Assembly (NCBI RefSeq): GCF_027111295.1 | Contig: NZ_CP114287.1 | Coordinates: 3,782,001-3,846,000, forward strand | Reading direction: 5' to 3' | DNA length: 64,000 nucleotides | From: Flavobacterium gelatinilyticum | GTDB taxonomy: Bacteria > Bacteroidota > Bacteroidia > Flavobacteriales > Flavobacteriaceae | Shown: positions 26,925 through 36,100 of the stretch, piece by piece | Layout of the letters: each line of letters opens with the position of its first letter | How positions within the stretch are numbered: position 1 is the stretch's first letter | Notes under the pieces: generated by a model | The model's database searches: none | Told to the model about the DNA's origin: nothing | The model's input: the letters and a program-made list of their open reading frames with translations, nothing else | Program-made: the position numbers and the translations under genes

Positions 26925-26951
26925 GAAATAAACTTTTTGAATAAACCATTT

Positions 26952-27022
26952 GAAGAATTGGTTGCTTTTTGATTTCTCAACTCAAAAAAATGAGAATAAT
27001 ATCAAGAAGTAACCAATTCTTC
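26952..27022 (+). terminator. nested inverted repeat after the 639-aa gene
   Basis: GAAGAATTGGTTGCTT (26952-26967) pairs with 27007-27022 over 16 bp with one G-T pair. Inside lies a second stem, TTCTCA with TGAGAA. A T-rich TGTTTTTGT follows. Likely terminator, or a small foldback element. Confidence 0.6.
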
Positions 27023-27096
27023 TGTTTTTGTATCTATTATCCCAACAAAAGTTTGTGAAATTTAAAGAAATTGATGGACAATAGGGCAAAATTCCT

Positions 27097-27104
27097 TACT
27101 TTCG
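27097..27104 (+). promoter_or_regulatory. -7 box variant (TACTTTCG) for ileS
   Basis: TACTTTCG differs from TAnnTTTG at one base. A TTG at 27071-27073 sits 23 bp upstream. The leader to ATG 27129 is about 18 bases, too short for a riboswitch or T-box. Confidence 0.5.
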
Positions 27105-27128
27105 CACCTCGTTTAAGAAAAGGATAAA

Positions 27129-30100
27129 ATGAGTACAAAATTTACTGAATACAAAGGACTTGACTTACCAACAGTAGCGTCTGAAGTTCTTGATTTTTGG
27201 AAGAAAGAAAATATATTTGAAAAGAGTGTTACAACTCGCGAAGGTGCTGAGCCTTTCGTATTTTTTGAAGGTCCGCCTTCAGCAAACGGATTACCAGGAA
27301 TTCACCACGTAATGGCACGTGCGATTAAAGATATTTTTTGCAGATATAAAACTCAAAAAGGTTTTCAGGTTAAAAGAAAAGCCGGATGGGATACTCACGG
27401 TTTGCCTGTAGAATTGGGTACCGAAAAAGAATTAGGAATTACAAAAGAAGATATTGGTAAAACGATTTCTATCGAAGAATATAACGAAGCGTGTAAAAAA
27501 ACCGTTATGCGTTATACCGACGTATGGAATGATTTGACCGAAAAAATGGGATATTGGGTTGATATGGAAGATCCGTATGTGACTTATAAACCAAAATATA
27601 TGGAGTCTGTTTGGTGGCTTTTGAAACAAATCTACGATAAAGGTTTGTTGTACAAAGGATACACAATTCAGCCATATTCTCCAAAAGCAGGAACGGGATT
27701 GTCTTCTCACGAGGTAAACCAGCCTGGAGCTTACCGTGATGTTACGGATACTACAATTGTGGCGCAGTTTAAAACGCTTCCGGAAACTTTGCCTTCATTT
27801 TTGCAAGGTTTTGGAGATATCCACATTTTAGCTTGGACGACAACTCCTTGGACACTTCCGTCAAACACCGCTTTGACAGTGGGTCCAAAAATTGATTATG
27901 TTTTAGTTAAAACTTTCAATCAATATACTTTTGAGCCAATCAATGTTGTTTTGGCTAAAAACTTAGTTGGAAAACAATTCGGAAAAGGATTTTTCTTAAG
28001 TGAAGACGACGCTGATTTTGATAATGTGAAAAATGGCGACAAAAAACTTCCGTACAAAATCTTAACCGAAGCAAAAGGAGCAGATTTAGTAGAAATCCGT
28101 TATGAGCAATTATTGCCTTACGTATTGCCTTATGAAAATGCTGAAAACGCATTTAGAGTGATCTCTGGCGATTTCGTTACAACCGAAGACGGAACCGGAA
28201 TTGTGCATACAGCTCCAACTTTTGGTGCAGATGATGCTAAAGTAGCAAAAGAAGCAAAGCCAGAAGTTCCGCCAATGTTGGTTTTAGACGAAAACGGAAC
28301 TCCGGTTCCATTAGTAGATTTACAAGGAAAATTCACTTCTCATTTAGGTGATTTGGCTGGTAAATATGTTAAAAATGAATATTATGATGCAGGACAAGCT
28401 CCAGAGAAATCTGTAGATGTTGAAATCGCTATTCGTTTAAAAGAAGAAAATAAAGCATTTAAAGTTGAAAAATACGTGCACAGTTATCCACACAGCTGGA
28501 GAACAGACGAGCCGTTATTATACTATCCTCTAGATTCATGGTTCATCAAAGTAACCGATGTAAAAGATAGAATGTTCGACCTGAACGAAACTATCAATTG
28601 GAAACCTAAATCTACTGGTGAAGGACGTTTTGGGAATTGGCTTAAAAATGCCAACGATTGGAACTTATCTCGTTCTAGATATTGGGGAATTCCGTTGCCA
28701 ATTTGGAGAACAGAAGATAAAACAGAAGAAGTTATTATCGGTTCTGTTGAAGAATTGTACAATGCAATCGAAAAATCGATCGAAGCAGGTTTCCAAAAAG
28801 AAAATCCGTTTAAAGGATTTGAGATCGGAAACATGTCTGAGACTAATTACGATTTAATCGATTTACACAAAAATGTGGTTGATGGACTTACTTTAGTTTC
28901 GGCTTCAGGGAAACCAATGAAGCGCGAAAGTGATCTAATCGACGTTTGGTTTGATTCTGGAGCAATGCCGTATGCACAATGGCATTATCCTTTTGAAAAC
29001 AAAGAAAAAATTGATGACAACAAAGATTTTCCAGCAAATTTCATTGCAGAAGGAGTAGACCAGACTCGTGGATGGTTCTATACCTTGCATGCAATCGGAA
29101 CTTTGGTTTTTGATAAAATAGCATACAAAAACGTAGTTTCAAACGGTCTTGTTTTGGATAAAAATGGAATTAAAATGTCTAAGAGTAAAGGAAATACGAT
29201 AGACCCATTTAAAACCATTGCAGAAAACGGTCCAGATGCTACACGCTGGTATATGATTATGAATGCAAATCCGTGGGATAACTTGAAGTTTGACCTTGAA
29301 GGAATTGCTGAGGTGAAACGGAAATTCTTCGGAACACTTTACAATACCTATTCATTCTTCTCGTTATATGCTAACATCGACGGATTTAAATACGCAGAAG
29401 CTGAAATTCCGTTAAACGAAAGACCTGAAATCGATCAGTGGATTATTTCTGAATTACATTCGCTAATAAAATTTGTTGACGAATGCTACGAAGATTACGA
29501 GCCTACAAAAGCAACAAGAGCGATTTCTGACTTCGTTCAGGAGAATTTAAGTAACTGGTACGTTCGTTTATGCCGTCGTCGTTTCTGGAAAGGCGAATAT
29601 GCAAAAGATAAAATTGCCGCTTACCAAACGCTTTATACTTGTTTGCTTACAATCAGTAAATTGAGTGCTCCGGTAGCTCCATTTTTTATGGATAAATTGT
29701 ACCGCGATTTAACAACTTCTACGGGAAGTGAGGATTTTGCTAGTGTTCACTTGGCAGAATTTCCAAAATTTGTCGAAAACTTTGTTAATAAAACGTTGGA
29801 AAGCAAAATGCAGAAGGCGCAAACGATCTCTTCTTTAGTTTTATCACTGCGTAAAAAAGAGATGATAAAAGTTCGTCAGCCTCTGCAAAAGGTAATGATT
29901 CCGGTACTTGACGAGAATCAGCGTGCCGAAATCGAAGCTATTTCTGACTTGGTAAAAGCGGAAGTAAACGTAAAAGAAATTGAACTTTTAGACGATGCTT
30001 CGGGTATTTTGGTAAAGCAGATTAAACCTAATTTTAAAGCATTAGGGCCACGTTTTGGAAAGGATATGGGCTTGATTTCTAAAGAGATACAAGGTTTTTC

Positions 30101-30530
30101 TGCAGATCAGATTAATCAGTTGGACAAGCAGGGAACGCTGGATATTGTTATTGCCGGAAATAATGTAACTTTATCATTAGAAGACGTCGAAATTACATCG
30201 CAGGATATCGAAGGATGGTTAGTTGCGAATTCAAACGGAATAACAGTTGCGCTTGATATTACACTTACCGAAGAATTAAAAAATGAAGGTATCGCAAGAG
30301 AATTAGTAAACAGAATTCAGAACATTCGTAAAGATTCAGGATTTGAAGTTACGGATAAGATTAAAGTTCAAATAAAAAGAGACGGTATTTTAGAAGAAGC
30401 TGTTTCAAAAAATGAAGACTATATTAAGTCTGAGACACTAACAGATAGCTTAACTTTTGCTGACGCTCTGGAAAACGGCACAGAAATTGAGTTTGATGAT
30501 ATTAAAACAATGATATTAATTTCAAAATAG
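27129..30530 (+). CDS. ileS: isoleucyl-tRNA synthetase
   Basis: 1133 residues, class I synthetase. The HIGH motif appears as GLPGIHHVMARAIKD, the KMSKS loop as GIKMSKSKGN, and the editing domain threonine-rich segment as AWTTTPWTLPSNTAL. The tRNA-binding helical part has WIISELHSLIKFVDE and ENLSNWYVRLCRRRFW. The C-terminus matches the long eukaryotic-like IleS type found in Bacteroidota, longer than the about 940 residues of E. coli IleS, and lacks the final zinc-binding Cys cluster. It charges tRNA-Ile in the cytoplasm. It is followed by a DksA-like gene only 7 bp away. Confidence 0.96.
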   Translation: MSTKFTEYKGLDLPTVASEVLDFWKKENIFEKSVTTREGAEPFVFFEGPPSANGLPGIHHVMARAIKDIFCRYKTQKGFQVKRKAGWDTHGLPVELGTEKELGITKEDIGKTISIEEYNEACKKTVMRYTDVWNDLTEKMGYWVDMEDPYVTYKPKYMESVWWLLKQIYDKGLLYKGYTIQPYSPKAGTGLSSHEVNQPGAYRDVTDTTIVAQFKTLPETLPSFLQGFGDIHILAWTTTPWTLPSNTALTVGPKIDYVLVKTFNQYTFEPINVVLAKNLVGKQFGKGFFLSEDDADFDNVKNGDKKLPYKILTEAKGADLVEIRYEQLLPYVLPYENAENAFRVISGDFVTTEDGTGIVHTAPTFGADDAKVAKEAKPEVPPMLVLDENGTPVPLVDLQGKFTSHLGDLAGKYVKNEYYDAGQAPEKSVDVEIAIRLKEENKAFKVEKYVHSYPHSWRTDEPLLYYPLDSWFIKVTDVKDRMFDLNETINWKPKSTGEGRFGNWLKNANDWNLSRSRYWGIPLPIWRTEDKTEEVIIGSVEELYNAIEKSIEAGFQKENPFKGFEIGNMSETNYDLIDLHKNVVDGLTLVSASGKPMKRESDLIDVWFDSGAMPYAQWHYPFENKEKIDDNKDFPANFIAEGVDQTRGWFYTLHAIGTLVFDKIAYKNVVSNGLVLDKNGIKMSKSKGNTIDPFKTIAENGPDATRWYMIMNANPWDNLKFDLEGIAEVKRKFFGTLYNTYSFFSLYANIDGFKYAEAEIPLNERPEIDQWIISELHSLIKFVDECYEDYEPTKATRAISDFVQENLSNWYVRLCRRRFWKGEYAKDKIAAYQTLYTCLLTISKLSAPVAPFFMDKLYRDLTTSTGSEDFASVHLAEFPKFVENFVNKTLESKMQKAQTISSLVLSLRKKEMIKVRQPLQKVMIPVLDENQRAEIEAISDLVKAEVNVKEIELLDDASGILVKQIKPNFKALGPRFGKDMGLISKEIQGFSADQINQLDKQGTLDIVIAGNNVTLSLEDVEITSQDIEGWLVANSNGITVALDITLTEELKNEGIARELVNRIQNIRKDSGFEVTDKIKVQIKRDGILEEAVSKNEDYIKSETLTDSLTFADALENGTEIEFDDIKTMILISK

Positions 30531-30537
30531 TTATAAA

Positions 30538-30918
30538 ATGATAGATGAAATTACAAGGTACTCTGATGCAGATTTAGCAGAGTTCAAAGAAATAATCCAG
30601 GCAAAAATAAAAAAAGCACAGGAAGATCTTGATTTGATCAAAAGTGCCTATATGAACGATTTGAATAACGGAACTGACGATACTTCTCCAACTTTTAAAG
30701 CTTTTGAAGAAGGAAGTGAGACCATGTCAAAAGAAGCAAACTCACAGTTGGCTATCAGACAAGAGAAATTCATTCGTGACTTAAAAAATGCCTTATTCCG
30801 TGTTGAAAATAAAACATACGGTATCTGCAAAGTAACGGGTAAATTAATCAGCAAAGAAAGGCTTAAAATCGTTCCTCATGCTACAATGAGTATCGAAGCT
30901 AAAAACTTGCAGAGATAA
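30538..30918 (+). CDS. TraR/DksA family regulator lacking zinc cysteines
   Basis: 126 residues. The coiled-coil part (EFKEIIQAKIKKAQEDLDLI) and the GTDDTSPTFKAFEEGSETMSKE region, with acidic tip residues, match DksA-like proteins, as does the end YGICKVTGKLISKERLKIVP. Only one cysteine remains of the usual C4 zinc finger. This degenerate finger is common in flavobacterial members. DksA-type proteins bind the secondary channel of RNA polymerase and tune transcription with ppGpp. Tightly linked to ileS, so cotranscribed. Confidence 0.88.
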   Translation: MIDEITRYSDADLAEFKEIIQAKIKKAQEDLDLIKSAYMNDLNNGTDDTSPTFKAFEEGSETMSKEANSQLAIRQEKFIRDLKNALFRVENKTYGICKVTGKLISKERLKIVPHATMSIEAKNLQR

Positions 30919-30940
30919 TAAAAAAAATACTCAAAATAAG

Positions 30941-30964
30941 CGCTCCTTTCAGGGGCGTTTTTTT
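30941..30964 (+). terminator. terminator of ileS-dksA operon
   Basis: CGCTCC (30941-30946), loop TTTCA, GGGGCG (30952-30957) with one G-T pair, then seven T. Confidence 0.8.
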
Positions 30965-30970
30965 GTTTAA

Positions 30971-31096
30971 TGTTTTAGTGATTCAGGTATTGGCGCGAAC
31001 GATGCTGTTTTGGGAGAATTTGATTACAAAGTAACAGCCGTCCTGAAAAAAGAAGTTTTTCTTTTTGTAAGAAAGGTAAAAGGAGGAAATAAGTGA
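30971..31096 (+). pseudogene. possible remnant of a lost gene (41 codons, no start)
   Basis: After a stop at 30968 an open frame of 41 codons runs to TGA at 31094-31096, reading ...SGIGANDAVLGEFDY then KVTAVLKKEVFLFVRKVKGG. Its composition and hydrophobic pattern look protein-like, yet it has no ATG. It may be the tail of a gene removed by deletion. Weak call. Confidence 0.25.
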
Positions 31097-31108
31097 GAAT
31101 AAAATAAA

Positions 31109-31148
31109 TTAAATTAGAACTGCCCGTTTTCAGGCAGTTCTAATTTAA
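31109..31148. terminator. terminator of roadblock pair, locus 1
   Basis: Perfect 16-bp stem, 31109-31124 with 31133-31148, loop CGTTTTCA, ten bases beyond the end of the leftward roadblock B gene. Confidence 0.75.
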
Positions 31149-31157
31149 ATGAAAAAT

Positions 31158-31538
31158 TTAAGCAAGATTTTTTTCCAGATCAGCTTTGTGCTTTCTTAAT
31201 ACAGCTCTTGTCATTCCAAGATTTGCTTTAGCAGAATCTGCTGCAAGGTAAATCATGAATTTTTTGTTTGGCGAAATGTCAATAATGTGAATTTGATTTG
31301 AAAGCGTAATCAGGATATCTTCGATGTCCTGGTTTAAGTTCAAAGCTTTTACGGCATTCAGTTTTGCTTTTACAACTTCTAAGTTATAAGCCGCTGCCAG
31401 CTCAGGATCAAAGGCAGGATCGATGGTTATATTTCCAAAGCTCAATCCTGATTCAATTTCTGTTACTGCTACTGCTATAAAGCCGTTTACGTTTGTTTTC
31501 ATTTCATTCAAAAACACGTTTAAAAAGTCGTTGCTCAT
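31158..31538 (-). CDS. roadblock/LC7-like protein B, locus 1
   Basis: 126 residues, cytoplasmic, no signal. The predicted order of helix and five strands matches the roadblock/LC7 fold: an N-terminal helix FLNEMKTNVNGF, strand IAVAVTEIESG, middle helix AAAYNLEVVKAKLNAVKAL, strands DILITLSNQIHIIDI and KFMIYLAADS, and a last helix NLGMTRAVLRKH. Its close paralogue lies at 43200 (shared PELA-AYNLEVVKAKLNA-KAL, KANLG-TRA-L). It follows protein A by 33 bp, so the two are probably cotranslated and may form a heterodimer. Roadblock proteins regulate small GTPases such as MglA, none of which is nearby. Confidence 0.7.
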   Translation of the reverse strand: MSNDFLNVFLNEMKTNVNGFIAVAVTEIESGLSFGNITIDPAFDPELAAAYNLEVVKAKLNAVKALNLNQDIEDILITLSNQIHIIDISPNKKFMIYLAADSAKANLGMTRAVLRKHKADLEKNLA

Positions 31539-31571
31539 AGTTTTTGGAATTAGGGTGGTTAAAAGATTATG

Positions 31572-31928
31572 TTATTTTAAAAGGGAATTTTTGCTGAGTT
31601 CAGTCGACAGTTCTTCTGTTGAATGCATTAGCAGGCCTAAATTACTGCCTTCTTTTGAAAAAACAATAACAAAATTAGAACCGCTTATTTTATTGCCAAT
31701 TATAACACCTTCAGAACTTTTTAAATAAAGTTGTTTCAAGGAGCCTTTTTCAAGGTCAATTAAAAATTTTTCGCTCATGGATAAAATTGCGGCACTCATA
31801 GCGGCAATGCTGTCGCCGTAGTCAAGGTTCAGAGAAGTGATTAATTTTCCTTTTCCATTTAAGATTAAAGCAGCGCTTGCTTTAGTGTTGACCAAAAAGT
31901 TGTTTAGAATAGTAGTTATTTCATTCAT
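31572..31928 (-). CDS. roadblock/LC7-like protein A, locus 1
   Basis: 118 residues with the roadblock pattern: SAALILNGKGKLITSLNLDYGD, central helix IAAMSAAILSMSEKFL, GSLKQLYLKSSEGVIIGN and the end NLGLLMHSTEEL. Its counterpart at 42846 shares N-L-Y at the first loop, an AAM-ILxM helix, the G-LKQ turn, and a GLL ending, so the pair is paralogous though diverged. Cytoplasmic. First gene of the leftward pair, with a TATATTTG box about 100 bases upstream on its strand. Confidence 0.68.
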   Translation of the reverse strand: MNEITTILNNFLVNTKASAALILNGKGKLITSLNLDYGDSIAAMSAAILSMSEKFLIDLEKGSLKQLYLKSSEGVIIGNKISGSNFVIVFSKEGSNLGLLMHSTEELSTELSKNSLLK

Positions 31929-32026
31929 ATTTGTAGGATTAGGGAAAGTGTTAAAATTAATTCATTTTTAGCAGTGTTTCTGGGTTTTGTTGTGTTTTGC
32001 TCTAAACAAGTGTTAATTTTTATTAA

Positions 32027-32034
32027 CAAATATA
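32027..32034 (-). promoter_or_regulatory. -7 box (TATATTTG) for roadblock pair, locus 1
   Basis: Reads TATATTTG on the - strand, 99 bases before the ATG of protein A. Confidence 0.55.
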
Positions 32035-32104
32035 ATTTAAAATATGTATTATTGTAAAAGCAAATCGTTAAATATTTAATTTTTTTACTTAAAAAACTTA
32101 CACA

Positions 32105-32311
32105 ATGGCTAAAGTATTGAAATTCAAAGATGTGAATTCTGATGTTGAACACAGAATGAAAGAATTCGAAAAATTACGCGTCAGGTTCAAAGCTGATGTA
32201 AAGAAGGCTGAAGCCAAAAGAGCAGCAGCCGGAAAAGAAAGTAAAGGCATCTTTAAATCCATTTCGGATTTCTTTTCAGACAGCCCTGCAAACGATGCCA
32301 AAAAGAAATAA
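32105..32311 (+). CDS. small basic protein beside roadblock pair, locus 1
   Basis: 68 residues, rich in Lys, Ala and Asp. A helical, amphipathic first half (DVEHRMKEFEKLRVRFKADV) is followed by an Ala/Lys helix and a short hydrophobic tail (KGIFKSISDFFSD). No domain is known to me. It is divergent from the roadblock pair. The very small gene next to the second roadblock pair ends in a similar KG(F)FKKI tail, which suggests a common origin or function as a membrane-binding amphipathic helix. Conserved reading frame, starting just after an AT-rich leader; a terminator follows at 32369. Confidence 0.65.
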   Translation: MAKVLKFKDVNSDVEHRMKEFEKLRVRFKADVKKAEAKRAAAGKESKGIFKSISDFFSDSPANDAKKK

Positions 32312-32368
32312 TTCCATAACAGCTTCAAACGAAATACATTCGCATATTTAAATTACAAAACAATTAAC

Positions 32369-32388
32369 GCTCCCTCGGGGGCTTTTTT
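32369..32388 (+). terminator. terminator of the 68-residue gene
   Basis: GCTCC (32369-32373), tetraloop CTCG, GGGGC (32378-32382) with one G-T pair, then six T. Confidence 0.8.
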
Positions 32389-32431
32389 GTTGATTAAATT
32401 ATTACTTTTGCGCATCCAAAAAAATTATAAA

Positions 32432-33028
32432 ATGTCATTACGAAAAGCGTATCTCCTTATATTTTTAGTATTAATTATCGATCAACTCTCAAAAATCTAC
32501 GTAAAAACAAATTTTGTTTTGGGTGATGAAGTTGTAATTTTTGACTGGTTTAGAATTCATTTTATCGAAAATGAAGGCATGGCCTGGGGAACAAAAATTC
32601 CGGGAGCATACGGAAAATTAATTTTGACTGTTTTTAGAATCTTTGCCGTATTCGGAATTGGGTATTGGTTGGCAGATGCTGTAAAAAAACGTCATTCAGC
32701 TTATTTGATTGTTTCAATAGCTTTGATACTCGCCGGAGCAGCAGGAAATATTATTGATTCTGTTTTTTATGGTGTAATTTTCGACGACAGTACACATAAT
32801 CTTGCAACACTATTTTCTTCGGAGCCTTACGGAACATGGTTTCATGGTCTAGTTGTAGATATGTTTTACTTTCCTATCTGGGAAGGTGAGCTTCCGTCAT
32901 GGATGCCCTTTTTTGGAGGAAAACATTTTATGTTCTTTAATGCTATTTTTAATGTTGCCGATATGGCAATTTCTACCGGAGTCGGAATTTTATTAGTATT
33001 TAATAAACGAGCGTTTCCAAAACATTAA
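32432..33028 (+). CDS. lspA: lipoprotein signal peptidase II
   Basis: 198 residues from ATG 32432; a TTG 45 bases earlier lies in the terminator and is rejected. Four membrane segments. The two catalytic aspartates are in the conserved boxes GAAGNIIDSVFYG and FNVADMAIS; VVDMFYFP is also typical. It cleaves the signal peptide of diacylglyceryl-prolipoproteins in the inner membrane. The window encodes several of its likely substrates, such as the YfbK-like, DUF3298 and SusD lipoproteins. In relatives it follows ileS and the dksA-like gene directly; here three genes intervene. Confidence 0.94.
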   Translation: MSLRKAYLLIFLVLIIDQLSKIYVKTNFVLGDEVVIFDWFRIHFIENEGMAWGTKIPGAYGKLILTVFRIFAVFGIGYWLADAVKKRHSAYLIVSIALILAGAAGNIIDSVFYGVIFDDSTHNLATLFSSEPYGTWFHGLVVDMFYFPIWEGELPSWMPFFGGKHFMFFNAIFNVADMAISTGVGILLVFNKRAFPKH

Positions 33029-33054
33029 TAAAAATTTAGAATCGATAAAATTTT

Positions 33055-33112
33055 AAATTCCAAATACCAATATTCTTTGCAATAAAAGAGAAGATGCTGG
33101 TATTTGGAATTT
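33055..33112 (+). terminator. terminator of lspA
   Basis: Perfect 15-bp stem AAATTCCAAATACCA (33055-33069) with 33098-33112, 28-nt loop, T-rich tail. Built from the same word family as the stems at 2011 and 17211. Confidence 0.75.
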
Positions 33113-33193
33113 TTATTTTTTAGAATTTGAAAGTTTCACATTATTGGGATTTGATATTATTGTACTATTTTTACAATACAAAAACCAAAGCTT

Positions 33194-36100
33194 ATGCAAA
33201 GTCCGTCTTTCTCTATTTATGATGCTTCTGCAGGATCAGGAAAGACCTATACTCTGGTAAAAGAATATCTGAAAATTATTCTTTCGTCTCCCAAAAACGA
33301 TGCGTACCGGAATATTTTAGCAATAACCTTTACCAATAAAGCGGTTCACGAAATGAAAAGCCGTATTGTGGGAAGTTTGTCTGAATTTGCCAAAGACGAA
33401 CCTTCGGCAAAAGCAGTGGATTTAATGGAGGATTTGTCGCGCGATACAGGTCTTTCGGTTATACAGCTAAAAGTAAAATCCCAAAACATCATCAAGCACT
33501 TAATTCATAATTATGCAGCTTTTGATATTTCGACCATTGATAAATTTACGCATAAAGTTATCAGGGCTTTTGCTCATGATCTGAATCTTCCTATGACTTT
33601 TGACGTTACGCTGGATACTGAAAATCTTTTGGTAGAGGCCGTAGATGCTATTATTGCTCAGGCAGGCCAGGATGAAACACTGACCAAACTGCTGATCGAT
33701 TTTACAATGGAGAAAACCGATGACGATAAAAGCTGGGATGTTTCGAGAGAAATCTTAGAAACAGGACGTTTGGTTTTGAATGAAAATAACCGAAATGAAA
33801 TTCTTCATTTTAATGATAAAACAATTGAAGAATTTGTCGAGATAAAAAAGAAAATGCTGGTTTTGTGCAAGGACCTCGAAGCCGAAAATGAGCAGTTTGC
33901 AATTGAAGCACTTTCGTTGATAGATCAAAACGGAATTGATTTGAAATCTTTTTCGAGAGGTACATTTCCAAATCACCTGGAAAATATTCGTGACGGTAAA
34001 TTTAATCCAAGAAATAAAACTTTTCATGAATTCGATGATATTGCGATAAATAAAACGGCCAAAGACCGCGCGATTATTGAAAGTATTATTCCTGAGTTAC
34101 TCCAGATGTTAGTGAAGATTTATAAGAATTTTGAAAAAAGAGATTTTTATAAAGCCTTTCTCAAAAATATTACACCGCTCTCTTTATTAAATACAGTCAG
34201 CAACGAACTTGCTAAAATTCAGTCAGAACAAAATGTTCTTTCTATATCAGAGTTTAATGCTATTATTCACCGCGAAATTCAGAACCAGCCTGCACCTTTC
34301 ATTTATGAGCGTCTGGGCGAGCGTTACCGGCACTTTTTTATAGATGAATTTCAGGATACGTCCGAAATGCAGTGGCATAACCTGATTCCGCTTATCGATA
34401 ACTCTCTTTCAGGTTTGGATGATTTTGGAAATAAAGGAACTCTAATGATTGTAGGCGATCCAAAGCAGTCTATTTACAGATGGCGCGGCGGAAAAGCGGA
34501 GCAGTTTATCGAATTAAGCAAAGATGTGAATCCGTTTGTAAATCCGGATAAAGTCATTAAACATTTAAATACCAATTACAGAAGTTACAGTGAAGTAATT
34601 GAATTTAATAATGCGTTTTTTAAACTGATTTCTTCTGAATTTTCAAACGATGATTATAAAGATTTATACGAGAATCATAGTTTTCAGAATACCAATTCAA
34701 AAAAAGGCGGTTATGTAAATATTTCATTTCTTCCCATTATAGAAAAAAATGAAGCTGACGATGAAGATCCGGTTGAAAAATCAGATTTGTACGTTTTAGC
34801 AACGCTGAATACGATTCAAAAAGTTCTCAGGGAAGGTTTTGAATATAAAGATATCGTAATTCTGACCCGAAAAAGAGGGCAGGGAGTCGCGATCGCTAAT
34901 TATTTAACCGAACAGAATATTCCGCTTTTGTCTTCAGAAACATTAATGATTCAGAATGCGACAGAAGTGCGACTTATAATTCATCTTCTGAAATATTTAA
35001 ATAACGGTGCCGATTTAGAATCCAAGGCTTATTTTTTAAATTCCCTCGCTAATAGCTTAAAACCCGAAATTCCGGTACATGATTTTATTGCGCTTGGAAT
35101 GTCGCATAAAATTGAAGAAGAATTTGAAAAATGGCTTCAGACTTTTGATGTTTCGCTTTCTTTTGAAAATGTCCGCAAAAAATCACTTTACGAAGCTGTT
35201 GAAATTATTATTTCAAAATTCATACTTCCGTCAGAAGGAAATGCTTATGTGCAGTTTTTTCTTGATATTGTTTTGGAGCGCGATATGAGAAACCAGGCCG
35301 GAATTGCCGACTTTTTGGTGTATTGGGATAAGAATTCGGAAAAATTCAGCATTCCGTCGCCCGAAGGCAATAATGCAGTTCGTATTATGACCATTCACAA
35401 ATCAAAAGGTTTGGAATTTCCGGTTGTAATTATGCCTTTTGCAGAAGAAGATTATAATAGAAAGCCAAAAGATAAACTCTGGCTGGATACAGAAGAATCA
35501 GATCTTGGTGTTCCAAAAGCATTAATTGATAACAGCAGTGCAGTGGAAGGTTTTGGCGAAAGTGCCGCAGTTGTTTTTAATTCAAAAAAGCAGGAAGAAT
35601 TACTGGATAATATAAATGTTTTATACGTAGCACTAACCCGTGCAGAAGAACAGCTTTACATTATTTCGCAAGCTTTAAAAGAAAGAAAAGATGGAGAACT
35701 GCCTAATAATATGGCTTCTTATTTTATTAAATATCTGATCCACAAAGGAAATTATGAGCCTGAAATTTTAGAATACGAATTTGGGAATAAAACCCGGCTT
35801 TCAAAATCAGAAAAAACAGTTGATCTGGTAAAAACAATTCCTGTTGTAAAAGAAGTGCTTGATCCTAAAAATATAAAAATTGCCCAGCGTGAAGCTCTTA
35901 TGTGGGGAACACATCAGCAGGAGGCAATTTCGTATGGTAACATTGTGCATGAAATTCTGGCTTTTGTAAAAGATGAATCAGATGTAGATCTGGCACTCAC
36001 AAAAGCATTGGAAAACGGATTGATTACTATGGAACAGTCTGAAAAAGTATTGAAAACACTCCGGGATATAGTAACACATCCTGAACTGAATATATGTTTT

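Noticed and set aside
27022-27128. Possible T-box leader before ileS
   Set aside because: The leader after the promoter box is only about 18 bases and the nested repeat lies upstream of it; T-boxes are not known in this phylum.
32098-32328. 76-codon frame antisense to the 68-residue gene
   Set aside because: Mirror frame of a gene with better start, composition and terminator.
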